A stretch of 47,937 nucleotides of DNA from Pseudomonas kitaguniensis (GTDB taxonomy: Bacteria > Pseudomonadota > Gammaproteobacteria > Pseudomonadales > Pseudomonadaceae): NCBI RefSeq assembly GCF_009296165.1, contig NZ_VUAZ01000116.1, positions 1 to 47,937 on the forward strand. The letters run 5' to 3'. Below, piece after piece: positions 7,607-15,840 of the stretch (position 1 is the first letter of the stretch; each line of letters starts with the position of its first letter). Made by a program: the position numbers and the translations under genes. The notes beneath the pieces were generated by a model. That model was not told where the DNA came from, searched no databases, and worked only from the letters and a program-made list of their open reading frames with translations.

Positions 7607-9001
7607 CTAAGCTGGGCGCGCTGTCGGCACTGGGTTGACCAGTTGCTCAAGCGTCGCGCGATCCAATAATTCGGTGTCCAATTTGATGTAGATGGCGGCT
7701 TCTTCAGCAATAACCACGGCATCCGTAACCCCTGCGACAGCCTTAAGGCGCTCAACCAGACCGACTTCGCGGATCGCTTCTGGCGATAACGGCAAACGCA
7801 GGCTCGTCACATAGGGAGGTTCGCGCATGGTAACAGCAAAGGCTAGCCAGAGGGCAGCCAGACCTGCGCATCCGAGGAACACAACTGACAAACCGCCATG
7901 CTGGAACATCCAGCCACCCATGATGCCGCCCAGTGCAGAGCCGAGGAACTGGCTGGTGGAATAAACCCCCATCGCCGTGCCCTTGCCACCGGCCGGTGAA
8001 ACTTTGCTGATCAGCGAAGGCAACGACGCCTCCAGCAGGTTGAACGCAGTGAAAAACACCACCGTGCCCGTTACCAGCGCCCGCAGGCTGTCGCCGAACT
8101 TCCAGAAGAATAGCTCAGTGAGCATCAGCGTCGCGACGGCGCCGAGTAAAACTCGTTTCATTTTGCGTTTCTTCTCGCCGTAGATGATGAACGGGATCAT
8201 GGCGAAGAACGAAATCAGCAGTGCCGTGAGGTACACCCACCAGTGCTGTTCCTTGGGCAGGCCGGCTTTTTCGACCAGTGCCAGGGGCAGTGCGACGAAG
8301 CTGCACATCAGCATCGCGTGCAACACGAAGATACCTAAATCCAGGCGCAGCAGGTCTGGATGCTTGAGCGTCGGCAATAGCGCCTTGCGCGCAACGCCCG
8401 ATTCACGGTGCTGCAAGGTGCCTGTGGAATGCGGGACCATAAAGGCCACGATCACGATACCGAACAACGCCATCCCGCCGGTGGCGAGGAACAGCCCGTG
8501 CAAACCAAAGGCGCGCGTCAGCAAGGGGCCGACCACCATCGCCACGGCGAATGACAGCCCGATGGTCATGCCGATCATGGCCATGGCCTTGGTGCGGTGT
8601 TGTTCGCGGGTCAAATCCGAGAGCAGCGCCATGACCGCAGCGGAAATCGCCCCGGCACCTTGCAGGATGCGCCCGGCAATCACGCCCCAGATCGAGTCGG
8701 ACTGGGCCGCGAGCACACTGCCGAGTGCGAACACGATCAGCCCGAGGTAAATCACCGGGCGGCGGCCGATGCGGTCGGAAATGATCCCGAACGGAATCTG
8801 AAAAATCGCCTGGGTCAGGCCATAGGCGCCAATCGCCAGGCCGATCAGGGCGGGGGTTGCGCCTGCGAGATCCATCCCATAGGTCGCCAGCACCGGCAAC
8901 ACCATAAACATGCCCAGCATACGGAAGGCGAACACCAGGGCCAGACCGCTTGCCGCTCGGGTCTCGCCGCTACTCATGCGTTCGCTGTGGGGATCGTGCA
9001 T
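7607..9001 (-). CDS. MFS transporter, YajR-like, with C-terminal cytosolic domain
   Basis: A 464-residue major facilitator superfamily protein with 12 predicted transmembrane segments. Motif A, GIISDRIGRRP, lies between helices 2 and 3. After the last helix (about residue 395) a soluble tail of about 70 residues has an alternating beta/alpha pattern (VERLKAVAGVTDAVVIAEEAAIYIKLD), like the ferredoxin-like domain of E. coli YajR. The substrate is unknown. It lies between ssb and uvrA as in P. aeruginosa PAO1 and is divergent from uvrA. GAGG precedes the ATG by seven bases. Confidence 0.85.
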   Translation of the reverse strand: MHDPHSERMSSGETRAASGLALVFAFRMLGMFMVLPVLATYGMDLAGATPALIGLAIGAYGLTQAIFQIPFGIISDRIGRRPVIYLGLIVFALGSVLAAQSDSIWGVIAGRILQGAGAISAAVMALLSDLTREQHRTKAMAMIGMTIGLSFAVAMVVGPLLTRAFGLHGLFLATGGMALFGIVIVAFMVPHSTGTLQHRESGVARKALLPTLKHPDLLRLDLGIFVLHAMLMCSFVALPLALVEKAGLPKEQHWWVYLTALLISFFAMIPFIIYGEKKRKMKRVLLGAVATLMLTELFFWKFGDSLRALVTGTVVFFTAFNLLEASLPSLISKVSPAGGKGTAMGVYSTSQFLGSALGGIMGGWMFQHGGLSVVFLGCAGLAALWLAFAVTMREPPYVTSLRLPLSPEAIREVGLVERLKAVAGVTDAVVIAEEAAIYIKLDTELLDRATLEQLVNPVPTARPA

Positions 9002-9113
9002 GGAAAAACCTCGTGTGAACCGCCGGCGATTCTACCAGTCCCATCGATTGAGAGGGTATATGCGGCGCTTTGCCGCGCAGCTTTCATGTAAGGCTGCACC
9101 CGGCACTTTGACA

Positions 9114-9129
9114 GTGTATATTCATCCAG
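9114..9129 (-). promoter_or_regulatory. LexA-like SOS box upstream of uvrA
   Basis: The minus-strand 16-mer CTGGATGAATATACAC matches the LexA consensus CTG-N10-CAG except in its last base. It differs at only two positions from the E. coli uvrA box as I remember it (CTGAATGAATATACAG). It lies about 50 bases before the uvrA start and just upstream of a TATACT hexamer at 9140-9145 that could be the uvrA -10. LexA repression of uvrA is established in related bacteria; here it is inferred from the site. Confidence 0.65.
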
Positions 9130-9179
9130 TCTTTAGCCGTATACTCCGGCATTATTTACGCCCGCCGTGCGAGGCCATC

Positions 9180-12014
9180 TTGGACAAGATCCTGATTCGT
9201 GGGGCTAGAACCCACAACCTGAAGAACATCGACCTGACCCTGCCTCGGGACAAACTGATCGTCATCACCGGTTTGTCCGGGTCCGGCAAATCATCGCTGG
9301 CGTTTGACACGCTGTATGCCGAAGGCCAGCGTCGTTACGTGGAATCGCTGTCGGCCTATGCCCGGCAATTCCTCTCGATGATGGAAAAGCCCGACGTTGA
9401 CACCATTGAAGGCCTGTCGCCTGCGATTTCCATCGAGCAGAAGTCGACCTCCCATAACCCACGTTCCACAGTGGGCACCATTACCGAAATCTATGACTAC
9501 CTGCGTCTGCTGTACGCGCGGGTGGGTATTCCGCGCTGCCCGGATCACGATATTCCGCTGGAAGCCCAGACCGTCAGCCAAATGGTTGACCTGGTGCTGG
9601 CCCAGCCGGAAGGCGCCAAGCTGATGCTGCTGGCGCCGGTGATTCGTGAGCGCAAGGGTGAACACCTTTCGGTTTTCGAAGAGCTGCGTGCGCAGGGTTT
9701 TGTGCGTGCACGCATCAACGGCAAGCTGTATGAGCTGGATGAAGCGCCGAAGCTCGACAAGCAAAAGAAGCACTCGATTGATGTAGTTGTCGACCGCTTC
9801 AAAGTGCGCGCCGACTTGCAGCAGCGTTTGGCGGAGTCCTTCGAAACCGCATTGAAGCTGGCGGACGGCATTGCCCTGGTCGCGCCAATGGACGACGAGC
9901 CGGGCGAAGAGATCATCTTCTCGGCGCGCTTCGCGTGCCCCATCTGTGGCCACGCGATCAGCGAGTTGGAGCCCAAGCTGTTTTCCTTCAACAACCCGGC
10001 GGGCGCCTGCCCGACGTGTGATGGCCTGGGGGTGAAGCAGTTCTTCGACATCAAGCGCCTGGTTAACGGCGACCTGACCCTCGCGGAGGGCGCGATACGC
10101 GGCTGGGACAGGCGTAACGTCTACTACTTCCAGATGCTCGGGTCATTAGCGTCCCACTACAAGTTCAGCCTGGAAGTGCCGTTTAACCAACTGCCGGCAG
10201 ACCAGCAAAAGGTCATTCTGCACGGCAGCGGCTCGCAGAACGTCGACTTCAAGTACTTGAACGACCGCGGTGACATCGTTAAACGCTCGCACCCGTTCGA
10301 AGGCATCGTGCCGAACCTGGAGCGTCGCTACCGCGAAACCGAGTCCGCAAGCGTGCGCGAAGAGTTGGCAAAATTCCTCAGCACTCAGCCTTGCCCGGAT
10401 TGCCGGGGTACCCGCCTGCGCCGCGAAGCGCGGCACGTGTGGGTGGGTGAGAAGACCTTGCCGGCGGTGACCAGCCTGCCGATCGGTGATGCCTGTGAAT
10501 ACTTCGGCGTGCTCAAGCTGACCGGGCGTCGCGGGGAAATTGCCGACAAGATCCTCAAGGAGATCCGTGAGCGCCTGCAGTTCCTGGTTAACGTGGGCCT
10601 GGATTACCTGTCACTTGATCGCAGCGCCGATACGCTATCGGGCGGTGAGGCCCAGCGGATTCGTCTGGCAAGCCAGATTGGCGCAGGCCTCGTGGGCGTG
10701 CTGTACATCCTCGACGAACCGTCGATTGGTTTGCACCAGCGCGACAATGATCGCCTGCTGGGAACGCTGAAGCACCTGCGGGACATCGGCAACACGGTAA
10801 TCGTGGTCGAACACGACGAAGATGCGATTCGCCTGGCGGATTACGTGGTCGATATTGGCCCCGGTGCGGGTGTGCATGGCGGGCATATTGTTGCGCAAGG
10901 TACGCCGGCCGAGGTGATGGCTCATCCTGACTCGCTGACGGGCAAGTACTTGTCGGGGCGCGTGAAAATTGAAGTCCCGGCCAAACGTCGGCCGCGTAAC
11001 AAAAAGGCGGCGTTGCACCTCAAGGGCGCGCGCGGCAACAACTTGCGCAATGTTGACCTGGAAATTCCTCTGGGCCTGCTGACCTGTGTGACAGGCGTGT
11101 CCGGTTCAGGCAAGTCGACGCTGATCAACAACACGCTGTTCCCGTTGAGTGCGACCGCCCTTAATGGCGCGACTACCCTGGAAGCAGCTGCACACGACAG
11201 CATTAAAGGCCTGGACCTTTTGGACAAAGTGGTCGACATCGACCAAAGCCCGATTGGCCGCACGCCGCGCTCCAACCCTGCCACCTACACCGGGCTGTTT
11301 ACGCCGATTCGCGAACTGTTCGCCGGGGTTCCCGAATCCCGCTCACGCGGCTACGGGCCTGGCCGGTTCTCGTTCAACGTCAAGGGCGGGCGCTGCGAAG
11401 CGTGCCAAGGCGATGGCTTGATCAAGGTGGAGATGCACTTCTTGCCGGACATCTACGTGCCGTGCGACGTGTGCAAGAGCAAACGCTACAACCGCGAAAC
11501 CCTTGAGATCAAATACAAGGGCAAGAACATCCACGAAACCCTGGAGATGACCATCGAGGAAGCACGGGTGTTCTTCGACGCGGTTCCAGCGTTGGCGCGC
11601 AAGCTGCAAACACTGATGGATGTGGGCCTGTCGTATATCAAGCTGGGCCAGTCGGCGACCACGCTGTCGGGTGGTGAAGCGCAGCGGGTCAAGCTGTCCC
11701 GCGAGCTGTCCAAGCGAGATACCGGCAAGACCTTGTACATCCTTGATGAGCCGACTACCGGCCTGCACTTCGCCGATATTCAGCAATTGCTGGATGTGCT
11801 GCACCGCCTGCGGGACCATGGCAATACCGTGGTAGTGATCGAGCACAACCTTGATGTGATCAAGACTGCCGACTGGCTGGTCGACCTGGGCCCGGAAGGC
11901 GGTTCCAAGGGCGGCCAGATCATTGCGGTAGGTACGCCGGAGCAGGTCTCCGAAATGCCGCAATCGCACACGGGTTATTACTTGAAACCGTTACTGGCAC
12001 GCGACAAAGCCTGA
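9180..12014 (+). CDS. uvrA: Excinuclease ABC subunit A
   Basis: The damage-recognition ATPase of nucleotide excision repair, which loads UvrB onto lesions. The 944-residue length is normal. The first Walker A is GLSGSGKSSLAF near residue 31. The CxxC zinc modules include CPICGH, CPTCDG and CPDCRG, and later CEACQG and CDVCKS. The second Walker A is GVSGSGKSTL near residue 640. ABC signatures LSGGEAQRIRLA and LSGGEAQRVKLS are each followed by a Walker B (LDEPSIGLH, LDEPTTGLH). I choose the TTG start because MDKILIRGARTHNLKNI is the conserved UvrA N-terminus and GAGG lies just upstream. The frame stays open upstream to 8910, but that stretch does not look like UvrA. Confidence 0.97.
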   Translation: MDKILIRGARTHNLKNIDLTLPRDKLIVITGLSGSGKSSLAFDTLYAEGQRRYVESLSAYARQFLSMMEKPDVDTIEGLSPAISIEQKSTSHNPRSTVGTITEIYDYLRLLYARVGIPRCPDHDIPLEAQTVSQMVDLVLAQPEGAKLMLLAPVIRERKGEHLSVFEELRAQGFVRARINGKLYELDEAPKLDKQKKHSIDVVVDRFKVRADLQQRLAESFETALKLADGIALVAPMDDEPGEEIIFSARFACPICGHAISELEPKLFSFNNPAGACPTCDGLGVKQFFDIKRLVNGDLTLAEGAIRGWDRRNVYYFQMLGSLASHYKFSLEVPFNQLPADQQKVILHGSGSQNVDFKYLNDRGDIVKRSHPFEGIVPNLERRYRETESASVREELAKFLSTQPCPDCRGTRLRREARHVWVGEKTLPAVTSLPIGDACEYFGVLKLTGRRGEIADKILKEIRERLQFLVNVGLDYLSLDRSADTLSGGEAQRIRLASQIGAGLVGVLYILDEPSIGLHQRDNDRLLGTLKHLRDIGNTVIVVEHDEDAIRLADYVVDIGPGAGVHGGHIVAQGTPAEVMAHPDSLTGKYLSGRVKIEVPAKRRPRNKKAALHLKGARGNNLRNVDLEIPLGLLTCVTGVSGSGKSTLINNTLFPLSATALNGATTLEAAAHDSIKGLDLLDKVVDIDQSPIGRTPRSNPATYTGLFTPIRELFAGVPESRSRGYGPGRFSFNVKGGRCEACQGDGLIKVEMHFLPDIYVPCDVCKSKRYNRETLEIKYKGKNIHETLEMTIEEARVFFDAVPALARKLQTLMDVGLSYIKLGQSATTLSGGEAQRVKLSRELSKRDTGKTLYILDEPTTGLHFADIQQLLDVLHRLRDHGNTVVVIEHNLDVIKTADWLVDLGPEGGSKGGQIIAVGTPEQVSEMPQSHTGYYLKPLLARDKA

Positions 12015-12030
12015 TTTATCGGGTACATGA

Positions 12031-12067
12031 AAAAGCCCCTGTCACTTTGCGGTGACAGGGGCTTTTT
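12031..12067. terminator. Bidirectional terminator between uvrA and ftnA
   Basis: A perfect stem, GCCCCTGTCAC and GTGACAGGGGC, is flanked by AAAA on the left and TTTTTT on the right, so it can end transcripts from either side. It lies between the convergent uvrA and ftnA genes. Confidence 0.9.
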
Positions 12068-12079
12068 TGTAGCCGGGAA

Positions 12080-12544
12080 TCAGAACTGCGATTGCAGGTA
12101 ATTCTCCAGGCCGACCAGCTTGATCAGGCCCAACTGCTTTTCCAGCCAGTACGTGTGATCTTCTTCGGTGTCATTCAACTGCACGCGGAGAATTTCGCGG
12201 GTGACATAGTCGCTGTGCTGCTCGCAGAGCTCGATGCCCTTGCAGAGCGCAGCGCGAACCTTGTACTCAAGGCGAAGGTCGGCTGCGAGCATGTCAGGCA
12301 CCGTGGTGCCCACATCCAGGTCGTCGGGACGCATACGTGGCGTGCCTTCGAGCATCAGGATACGGCGCATGAGTGCGTCGGCGTGCTGTGCCTCTTCTTC
12401 CATTTCGTGGTTGATACGCTCGTAGAGCTCGGTAAAGCCCCAGTCTTCGTACATACGCGAATGGATGAAATATTGGTCACGAGCTGCCAGTTCGCCCGTC
12501 AGCAACGTGTTGAGGTAATCGATTACGTCGGGGTGACCTTGCAT
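12080..12544 (-). CDS. ftnA: Bacterial ferritin FtnA (bacterioferritin-like, non-haem)
   Basis: A 154-residue four-helix-bundle ferritin that oxidises and stores iron in a 24-subunit cage. Ferroxidase residues are visible: Glu18 (TGELAARDQY), Glu51 and His54 (EEEAQHAD), and a later Glu pair with His (DTEEDH). The position of the haem-ligand Met52 of true bacterioferritins is Ala52, as in P. aeruginosa FtnA (formerly BfrA), so this subunit probably does not bind haem. I choose the internal ATG because MQGHPDVIDYLN is the conserved N-terminus; the open frame continues upstream to 12670 without resemblance. It lies downstream of katA with its own intergenic region. Confidence 0.93.
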   Translation of the reverse strand: MQGHPDVIDYLNTLLTGELAARDQYFIHSRMYEDWGFTELYERINHEMEEEAQHADALMRRILMLEGTPRMRPDDLDVGTTVPDMLAADLRLEYKVRAALCKGIELCEQHSDYVTREILRVQLNDTEEDHTYWLEKQLGLIKLVGLENYLQSQF

Positions 12545-12588
12545 CGCCCTACATCTCCCTACTTGAAAGCCTGTAGTTTGAACCATGA

Positions 12589-12602
12589 TGACCTGCAGGT
12601 CA
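12589..12602. promoter_or_regulatory. Perfect 14-bp palindrome upstream of ftnA
   Basis: TGACCTGCAGGTCA is a perfect inverted repeat centred about 51 bases upstream of the ftnA start codon, inside the 112-base region between the katA terminator and ftnA. Its size and position suit a dimeric regulator's operator, but it does not resemble a Fur box and I cannot assign a regulator. Confidence 0.4.
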
Positions 12603-12655
12603 CGAGACAAACGGCAGAAAAGTGAAGATTTACCGCGAAAAGTAGCTGAAATAAC

Positions 12656-12683
12656 GCAAAAACCGCCCAAATGAGGGCGGTTC
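12656..12683 (-). terminator. Intrinsic terminator of katA
   Basis: On the minus strand ACCGCCC and GGGCGGT form a stem around TCATTT, followed by TTTTG. It lies 17 bases beyond the katA stop codon and separates katA from ftnA. Confidence 0.85.
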
Positions 12684-12699
12684 TGCTTCTCGTTTAGAG

Positions 12700-14142
12700 T
12701 CAGTTCATCGTTACACCCAGTGCGTCTGCAATACCTTGTGCGTAAGCAGGGTCCGCTTTGAAAAAATGCTGGAGCTGCAGTTGCACCACGTTGCTGCTAA
12801 CGCCCGCCATGGCACCGGCGATGTTGTTGATCAGCAGCGTCTTCTGAGCATCGGTCTGCAGGCGGAACAACGCGCCAGCGTGGCTATAGTAGTCAGTGTC
12901 TTCACGCTGATCGTAACGATCTGCCGCACCCCGGAGCGCCAAAGGCGGCTCAGCATACTGTGGCGCTTGTTGCGGCGTACCCGCGACACTGTTGGGTTCA
13001 TAGTTGGGGGACGCACCACCATTGGCACCGAACGCCATCGAGCCGTCACGCTGGTAGTGATTGGCCGGTTGCAGTGGCGCGTTGATTGGCAACTGCTGGT
13101 GATTGGTGCCCACACGATAGCGGTGAGCGTCCGGGTAAGCGAATAGGCGACCTTGAAGCATACGGTCAGGCGACAGGCCGACACCAGGGACGATGTTGCT
13201 CGGGCCAAAAGTAGCCTGCTCGACCTCGGCAAAGTAGTTGAGCGGGTTGCGGTTCAATTCCAGCTCGCCAATCTCGATCAACGGAAACTCGGACTGCGAC
13301 CAAGTCTTGGTCACGTCGAACGGGTTTTCGTAGTGAGCCGCAGCCTGAGCTTCGGTCATGATCTGAATGTTGACGCTCCACTTGGGAAAGTCCCCGCGTT
13401 CAATCGCGCTGAACAGGTCGCGTTGAGCGTAATCAGGGTCGGTGCCGGCAAGGCGGGTTGCCTCTTCAGGCGTCAGGTTCTTGATACCTTGCTTGGTTTT
13501 GTAGTGCCATTTCACCCAATGCCGCTCGCCTCGGGCGTTGATCAGGCTGTAGGTATGGCTGCCGAAGCCGTGCATATGGCGGAAGCCGTCCGGCGTGCCA
13601 CGGTCCGAAAACAAAATAGTAATCTGGTGCAATGACTCCGGAGACAGCGACCAGAAGTCCCACACCGCCTGCGCGCTTTTAAGGTTCGTTTGTGGCAGGC
13701 GCTTCTGGGTGTGAATAAAGTCCGGAAACTTCAGCGGATCGCGAATGAAGAACACTGGTGTGTTGTTGCCAACGATGTCCCAGTTGCCTTCTTCGGTGTA
13801 GAACTTCAGTGCAAAACCACGCGGGTCACGGGCAGTGTCCGCTGAGCCGCGCTCACCACCCACAGTGGAGAAACGCAGGAAGGTCGCGGTTTTCTTGCCA
13901 ATGGACTCGAACAGCTTGGCGCGGGAGTACTGGGTAATGTCGCGGGTAACAGTGAATGTGCCGTGGGCACCTGAACCTTTGGCGTGCACGCGACGCTCCG
14001 GAATGTTTTCCCGATTGAAGTGCGCAAGTTTTTCGAGGAGATGAAAGTCATCAAGCAGCACTGGACCGCGAGGGCCGGCGGTACGCGAATTCTGATTATC
14101 GGCAACAGGTGCGCCGCTGGCGGTGGTAAGGATTGTGCTCAT
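12700..14142 (-). CDS. katA: Catalase, clade 3 small-subunit type
   Basis: A haem catalase of 480 residues that converts hydrogen peroxide to water and oxygen. Family residues are visible: the distal His in RVHAKGSGAHG (about residue 53), the Asn in GNNTPVFFIRDP and the proximal Tyr in RLFAYPDAHRYR. Length and sequence match the main vegetative catalase KatA of pseudomonads. I choose the ATG with GAGGA nine bases upstream; a TTG two codons earlier would have only three bases of spacing. There is no signal peptide. It lies between ftnA and the ribosomal cluster as in PAO1, with an OxyR-like site upstream. Confidence 0.95.
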   Translation of the reverse strand: MSTILTTASGAPVADNQNSRTAGPRGPVLLDDFHLLEKLAHFNRENIPERRVHAKGSGAHGTFTVTRDITQYSRAKLFESIGKKTATFLRFSTVGGERGSADTARDPRGFALKFYTEEGNWDIVGNNTPVFFIRDPLKFPDFIHTQKRLPQTNLKSAQAVWDFWSLSPESLHQITILFSDRGTPDGFRHMHGFGSHTYSLINARGERHWVKWHYKTKQGIKNLTPEEATRLAGTDPDYAQRDLFSAIERGDFPKWSVNIQIMTEAQAAAHYENPFDVTKTWSQSEFPLIEIGELELNRNPLNYFAEVEQATFGPSNIVPGVGLSPDRMLQGRLFAYPDAHRYRVGTNHQQLPINAPLQPANHYQRDGSMAFGANGGASPNYEPNSVAGTPQQAPQYAEPPLALRGAADRYDQREDTDYYSHAGALFRLQTDAQKTLLINNIAGAMAGVSSNVVQLQLQHFFKADPAYAQGIADALGVTMN

Positions 14143-14194
14143 GTTCAATCTTCCTCAGGTAAATCATAAAACTGCCGGCTAATCGGCTGGAGGG

Positions 14195-14260
14195 AGTATT
14201 GACCATCAAGATAACACCATCAAATGCATTGATTCATGGACTTTGATAGAAAATAACTAA
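14195..14260 (-). promoter_or_regulatory. Candidate katA promoter with OxyR-like site
   Basis: On the minus strand TTGATG (14218-14223) and AATACT (14195-14200) are separated by 17 bases. Directly upstream of the -35, 14246-14260 reads ATAG-N7-CTAA on the plus strand, which matches 7 of 8 fixed positions of one OxyR half (ATAG-N7-CTAT). The second half, next to the -35, is poor. A weak promoter with a site abutting the -35 fits activation by OxyR, known for Pseudomonas catalase genes, but this assignment is inference. Confidence 0.4.
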
Positions 14261-14343
14261 TTTGCCACCCACACACTTAGCTGTTGGTTTAATAAAAATG
14301 CGCAAGTGGAGTGAGGAATATAGACGGCTTTTCTTACGCCCAC

Positions 14344-14372
14344 AAAAAACCGGACACTAGGTCCGGTTTTTC
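14344..14372 (-). terminator. Terminator of the alpha operon (after rplQ)
   Basis: On the minus strand AAAAACCGGAC and GTCCGGTTTTTT form a stem around CTAGT followed by a T run, 17 bases after the rplQ stop codon. The A-rich flank means it may also act in the other orientation. Confidence 0.85.
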
Positions 14373-14388
14373 GTTACAGACTGTCGTC

Positions 14389-14775
14389 TTACTCGGCGCT
14401 TACAGCTTCGCCGGCAGTAGCACGATCAACCAACTCGACGTACGCCATAGGAGCGTTGTCGCCAGTGCGGAAACCGCACTTGAGGATGCGCAGGTAGCCA
14501 CCCTCACGGGTAGCATAACGCTTGCCCAGGTCGTTGAAGAGCTTACCAACGATAGCTTTCGAGCGAGTACGGTCGAAAGCCAGACGGCGGTTAGCCAGGC
14601 TGTCTGTCTTGGCCAAAGTGATCAGCGGCTCAGCAACGCGACGCAGTTCTTTAGCTTTCGGCAGTGTAGTTTTGATCAGCTCGTGCTCGAACAGCGACAC
14701 CGCCATGTTTTGAAACATGGCCTTGCGGTGCGAGCTGGTACGGCTCAGGTGACGACCACTTTTACGATGACGCAT
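14389..14775 (-). CDS. rplQ: 50S ribosomal protein L17
   Basis: A 128-residue L17 of the large subunit, located near the peptide-exit side. The N-terminus MRHRKSGRHLSRTSSHRKAM is diagnostic. It is the last gene of the alpha operon, 41 bases after rpoA, the E. coli order. A terminator follows. Confidence 0.98.
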   Translation of the reverse strand: MRHRKSGRHLSRTSSHRKAMFQNMAVSLFEHELIKTTLPKAKELRRVAEPLITLAKTDSLANRRLAFDRTRSKAIVGKLFNDLGKRYATREGGYLRILKCGFRTGDNAPMAYVELVDRATAGEAVSAE

Positions 14776-14816
14776 GGTTCATTCCTTACCAAACTCACGT
14801 TCGGTGATTACGACGA

Positions 14817-15818
14817 TCAGGCAGTCGCCTTGTCGTCCTTCTTAAGACTTGCAGGCGGCCAGTTGTCGAGGCGCATGCCGAGGGACAGACCGCGGGAGGC
14901 CAGAACGTCCTTGATTTCAGTCAAGGATTTCTTGCCCAGGTTCGGAGTCTTCAACAGTTCTACTTCGGTACGCTGAATCAGGTCGCCGATGTAGTAAATG
15001 TTTTCCGCCTTAAGGCAGTTAGCCGAACGTACAGTCAGTTCCAGATCGTCAACCGGGCGAAGCAGGATCGGATCGATCTCGTCTTCCTGCTCGATTACCA
15101 CTGGTTCGCTGTCACCTTTGAGGTCGACGAACGCAGCCAACTGCTGTTGCAGAATGGTTGCAGCGCGGCGGATAGCCTCTTCAGGATCCAGAGTACCGTT
15201 GGTTTCCAGATCAATAACCAGCTTGTCCAGGTTAGTACGCTGCTCGACACGGGCGTTTTCCACCACGTATGCGATACGGCGAACCGGGCTGAACGAAGAG
15301 TCAAGCTGCAAGCGACCAATGCTGCGGCTTTCGTCTTCATCGCTCTGACGCGAGTCGGCCGGTTCATAACCACGACCACGAGCTACGGTGAGCTTCATGT
15401 TCAGGGCGCCGTTAGACGCCAGGTTAGCGATTACGTGATCGGGGTTAACGATCTCGACATCATGATCCAGCTGAATATCGGCAGCGGTAACCACCCCCGA
15501 ACCCTTCTTCGACAAGGTCAGCGTAACTTCGTCACGGCCGTGTAGCTTGATAGCCAGACCTTTAAGGTTCAACAGGATTTCAATTACGTCTTCCTGTACA
15601 CCTTCGATGGCGCTGTACTCGTGGAGCACACCGTCAATCTCGGCCTCGACTACTGCACAGCCGGGCATTGAGGACAACAGGATGCGGCGCAGCGCGTTGC
15701 CCAGGGTGTGGCCAAAACCACGCTCGAGAGGCTCGAGAGTAATCTTGGCGCGGGTTGGACTGACAACCTGCACATCAATGTGGCGGGGTGTCAGGAACTC
15801 ATTTACCGAAATCTGCAT
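14817..15818 (-). CDS. rpoA: DNA-directed RNA polymerase subunit alpha
   Basis: A 333-residue alpha subunit. The N-terminal domain (about residues 1-230) dimerises and nucleates assembly of beta and beta-prime; it contains LEPLERGFGHTLGNALRRILLSS. After a flexible linker, the C-terminal domain (about 245-325) has helix-hairpin-helix features (NCLKAENIYYIGDLIQ, LLKTPNLGKKSLTEIKDVL) that contact UP elements and activators. Its position between rpsD and rplQ is the standard alpha-operon arrangement. Confidence 0.98.
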   Translation of the reverse strand: MQISVNEFLTPRHIDVQVVSPTRAKITLEPLERGFGHTLGNALRRILLSSMPGCAVVEAEIDGVLHEYSAIEGVQEDVIEILLNLKGLAIKLHGRDEVTLTLSKKGSGVVTAADIQLDHDVEIVNPDHVIANLASNGALNMKLTVARGRGYEPADSRQSDEDESRSIGRLQLDSSFSPVRRIAYVVENARVEQRTNLDKLVIDLETNGTLDPEEAIRRAATILQQQLAAFVDLKGDSEPVVIEQEDEIDPILLRPVDDLELTVRSANCLKAENIYYIGDLIQRTEVELLKTPNLGKKSLTEIKDVLASRGLSLGMRLDNWPPASLKKDDKATA

Positions 15819-15840
15819 GGATGCACCTATTTTCTAGCCC

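Noticed and set aside
8910..9179. Upstream extension of the uvrA frame
   Set aside because: The 90 extra codons overlap the divergent MFS gene and the LexA-like box and show no resemblance to UvrA. The TTG at 9180 gives the conserved N-terminus.
12545..12670. Upstream extension of the ftnA frame
   Set aside because: The extra 42 residues are not ferritin-like and cover the katA terminator. The ATG at 12544 matches the family start.
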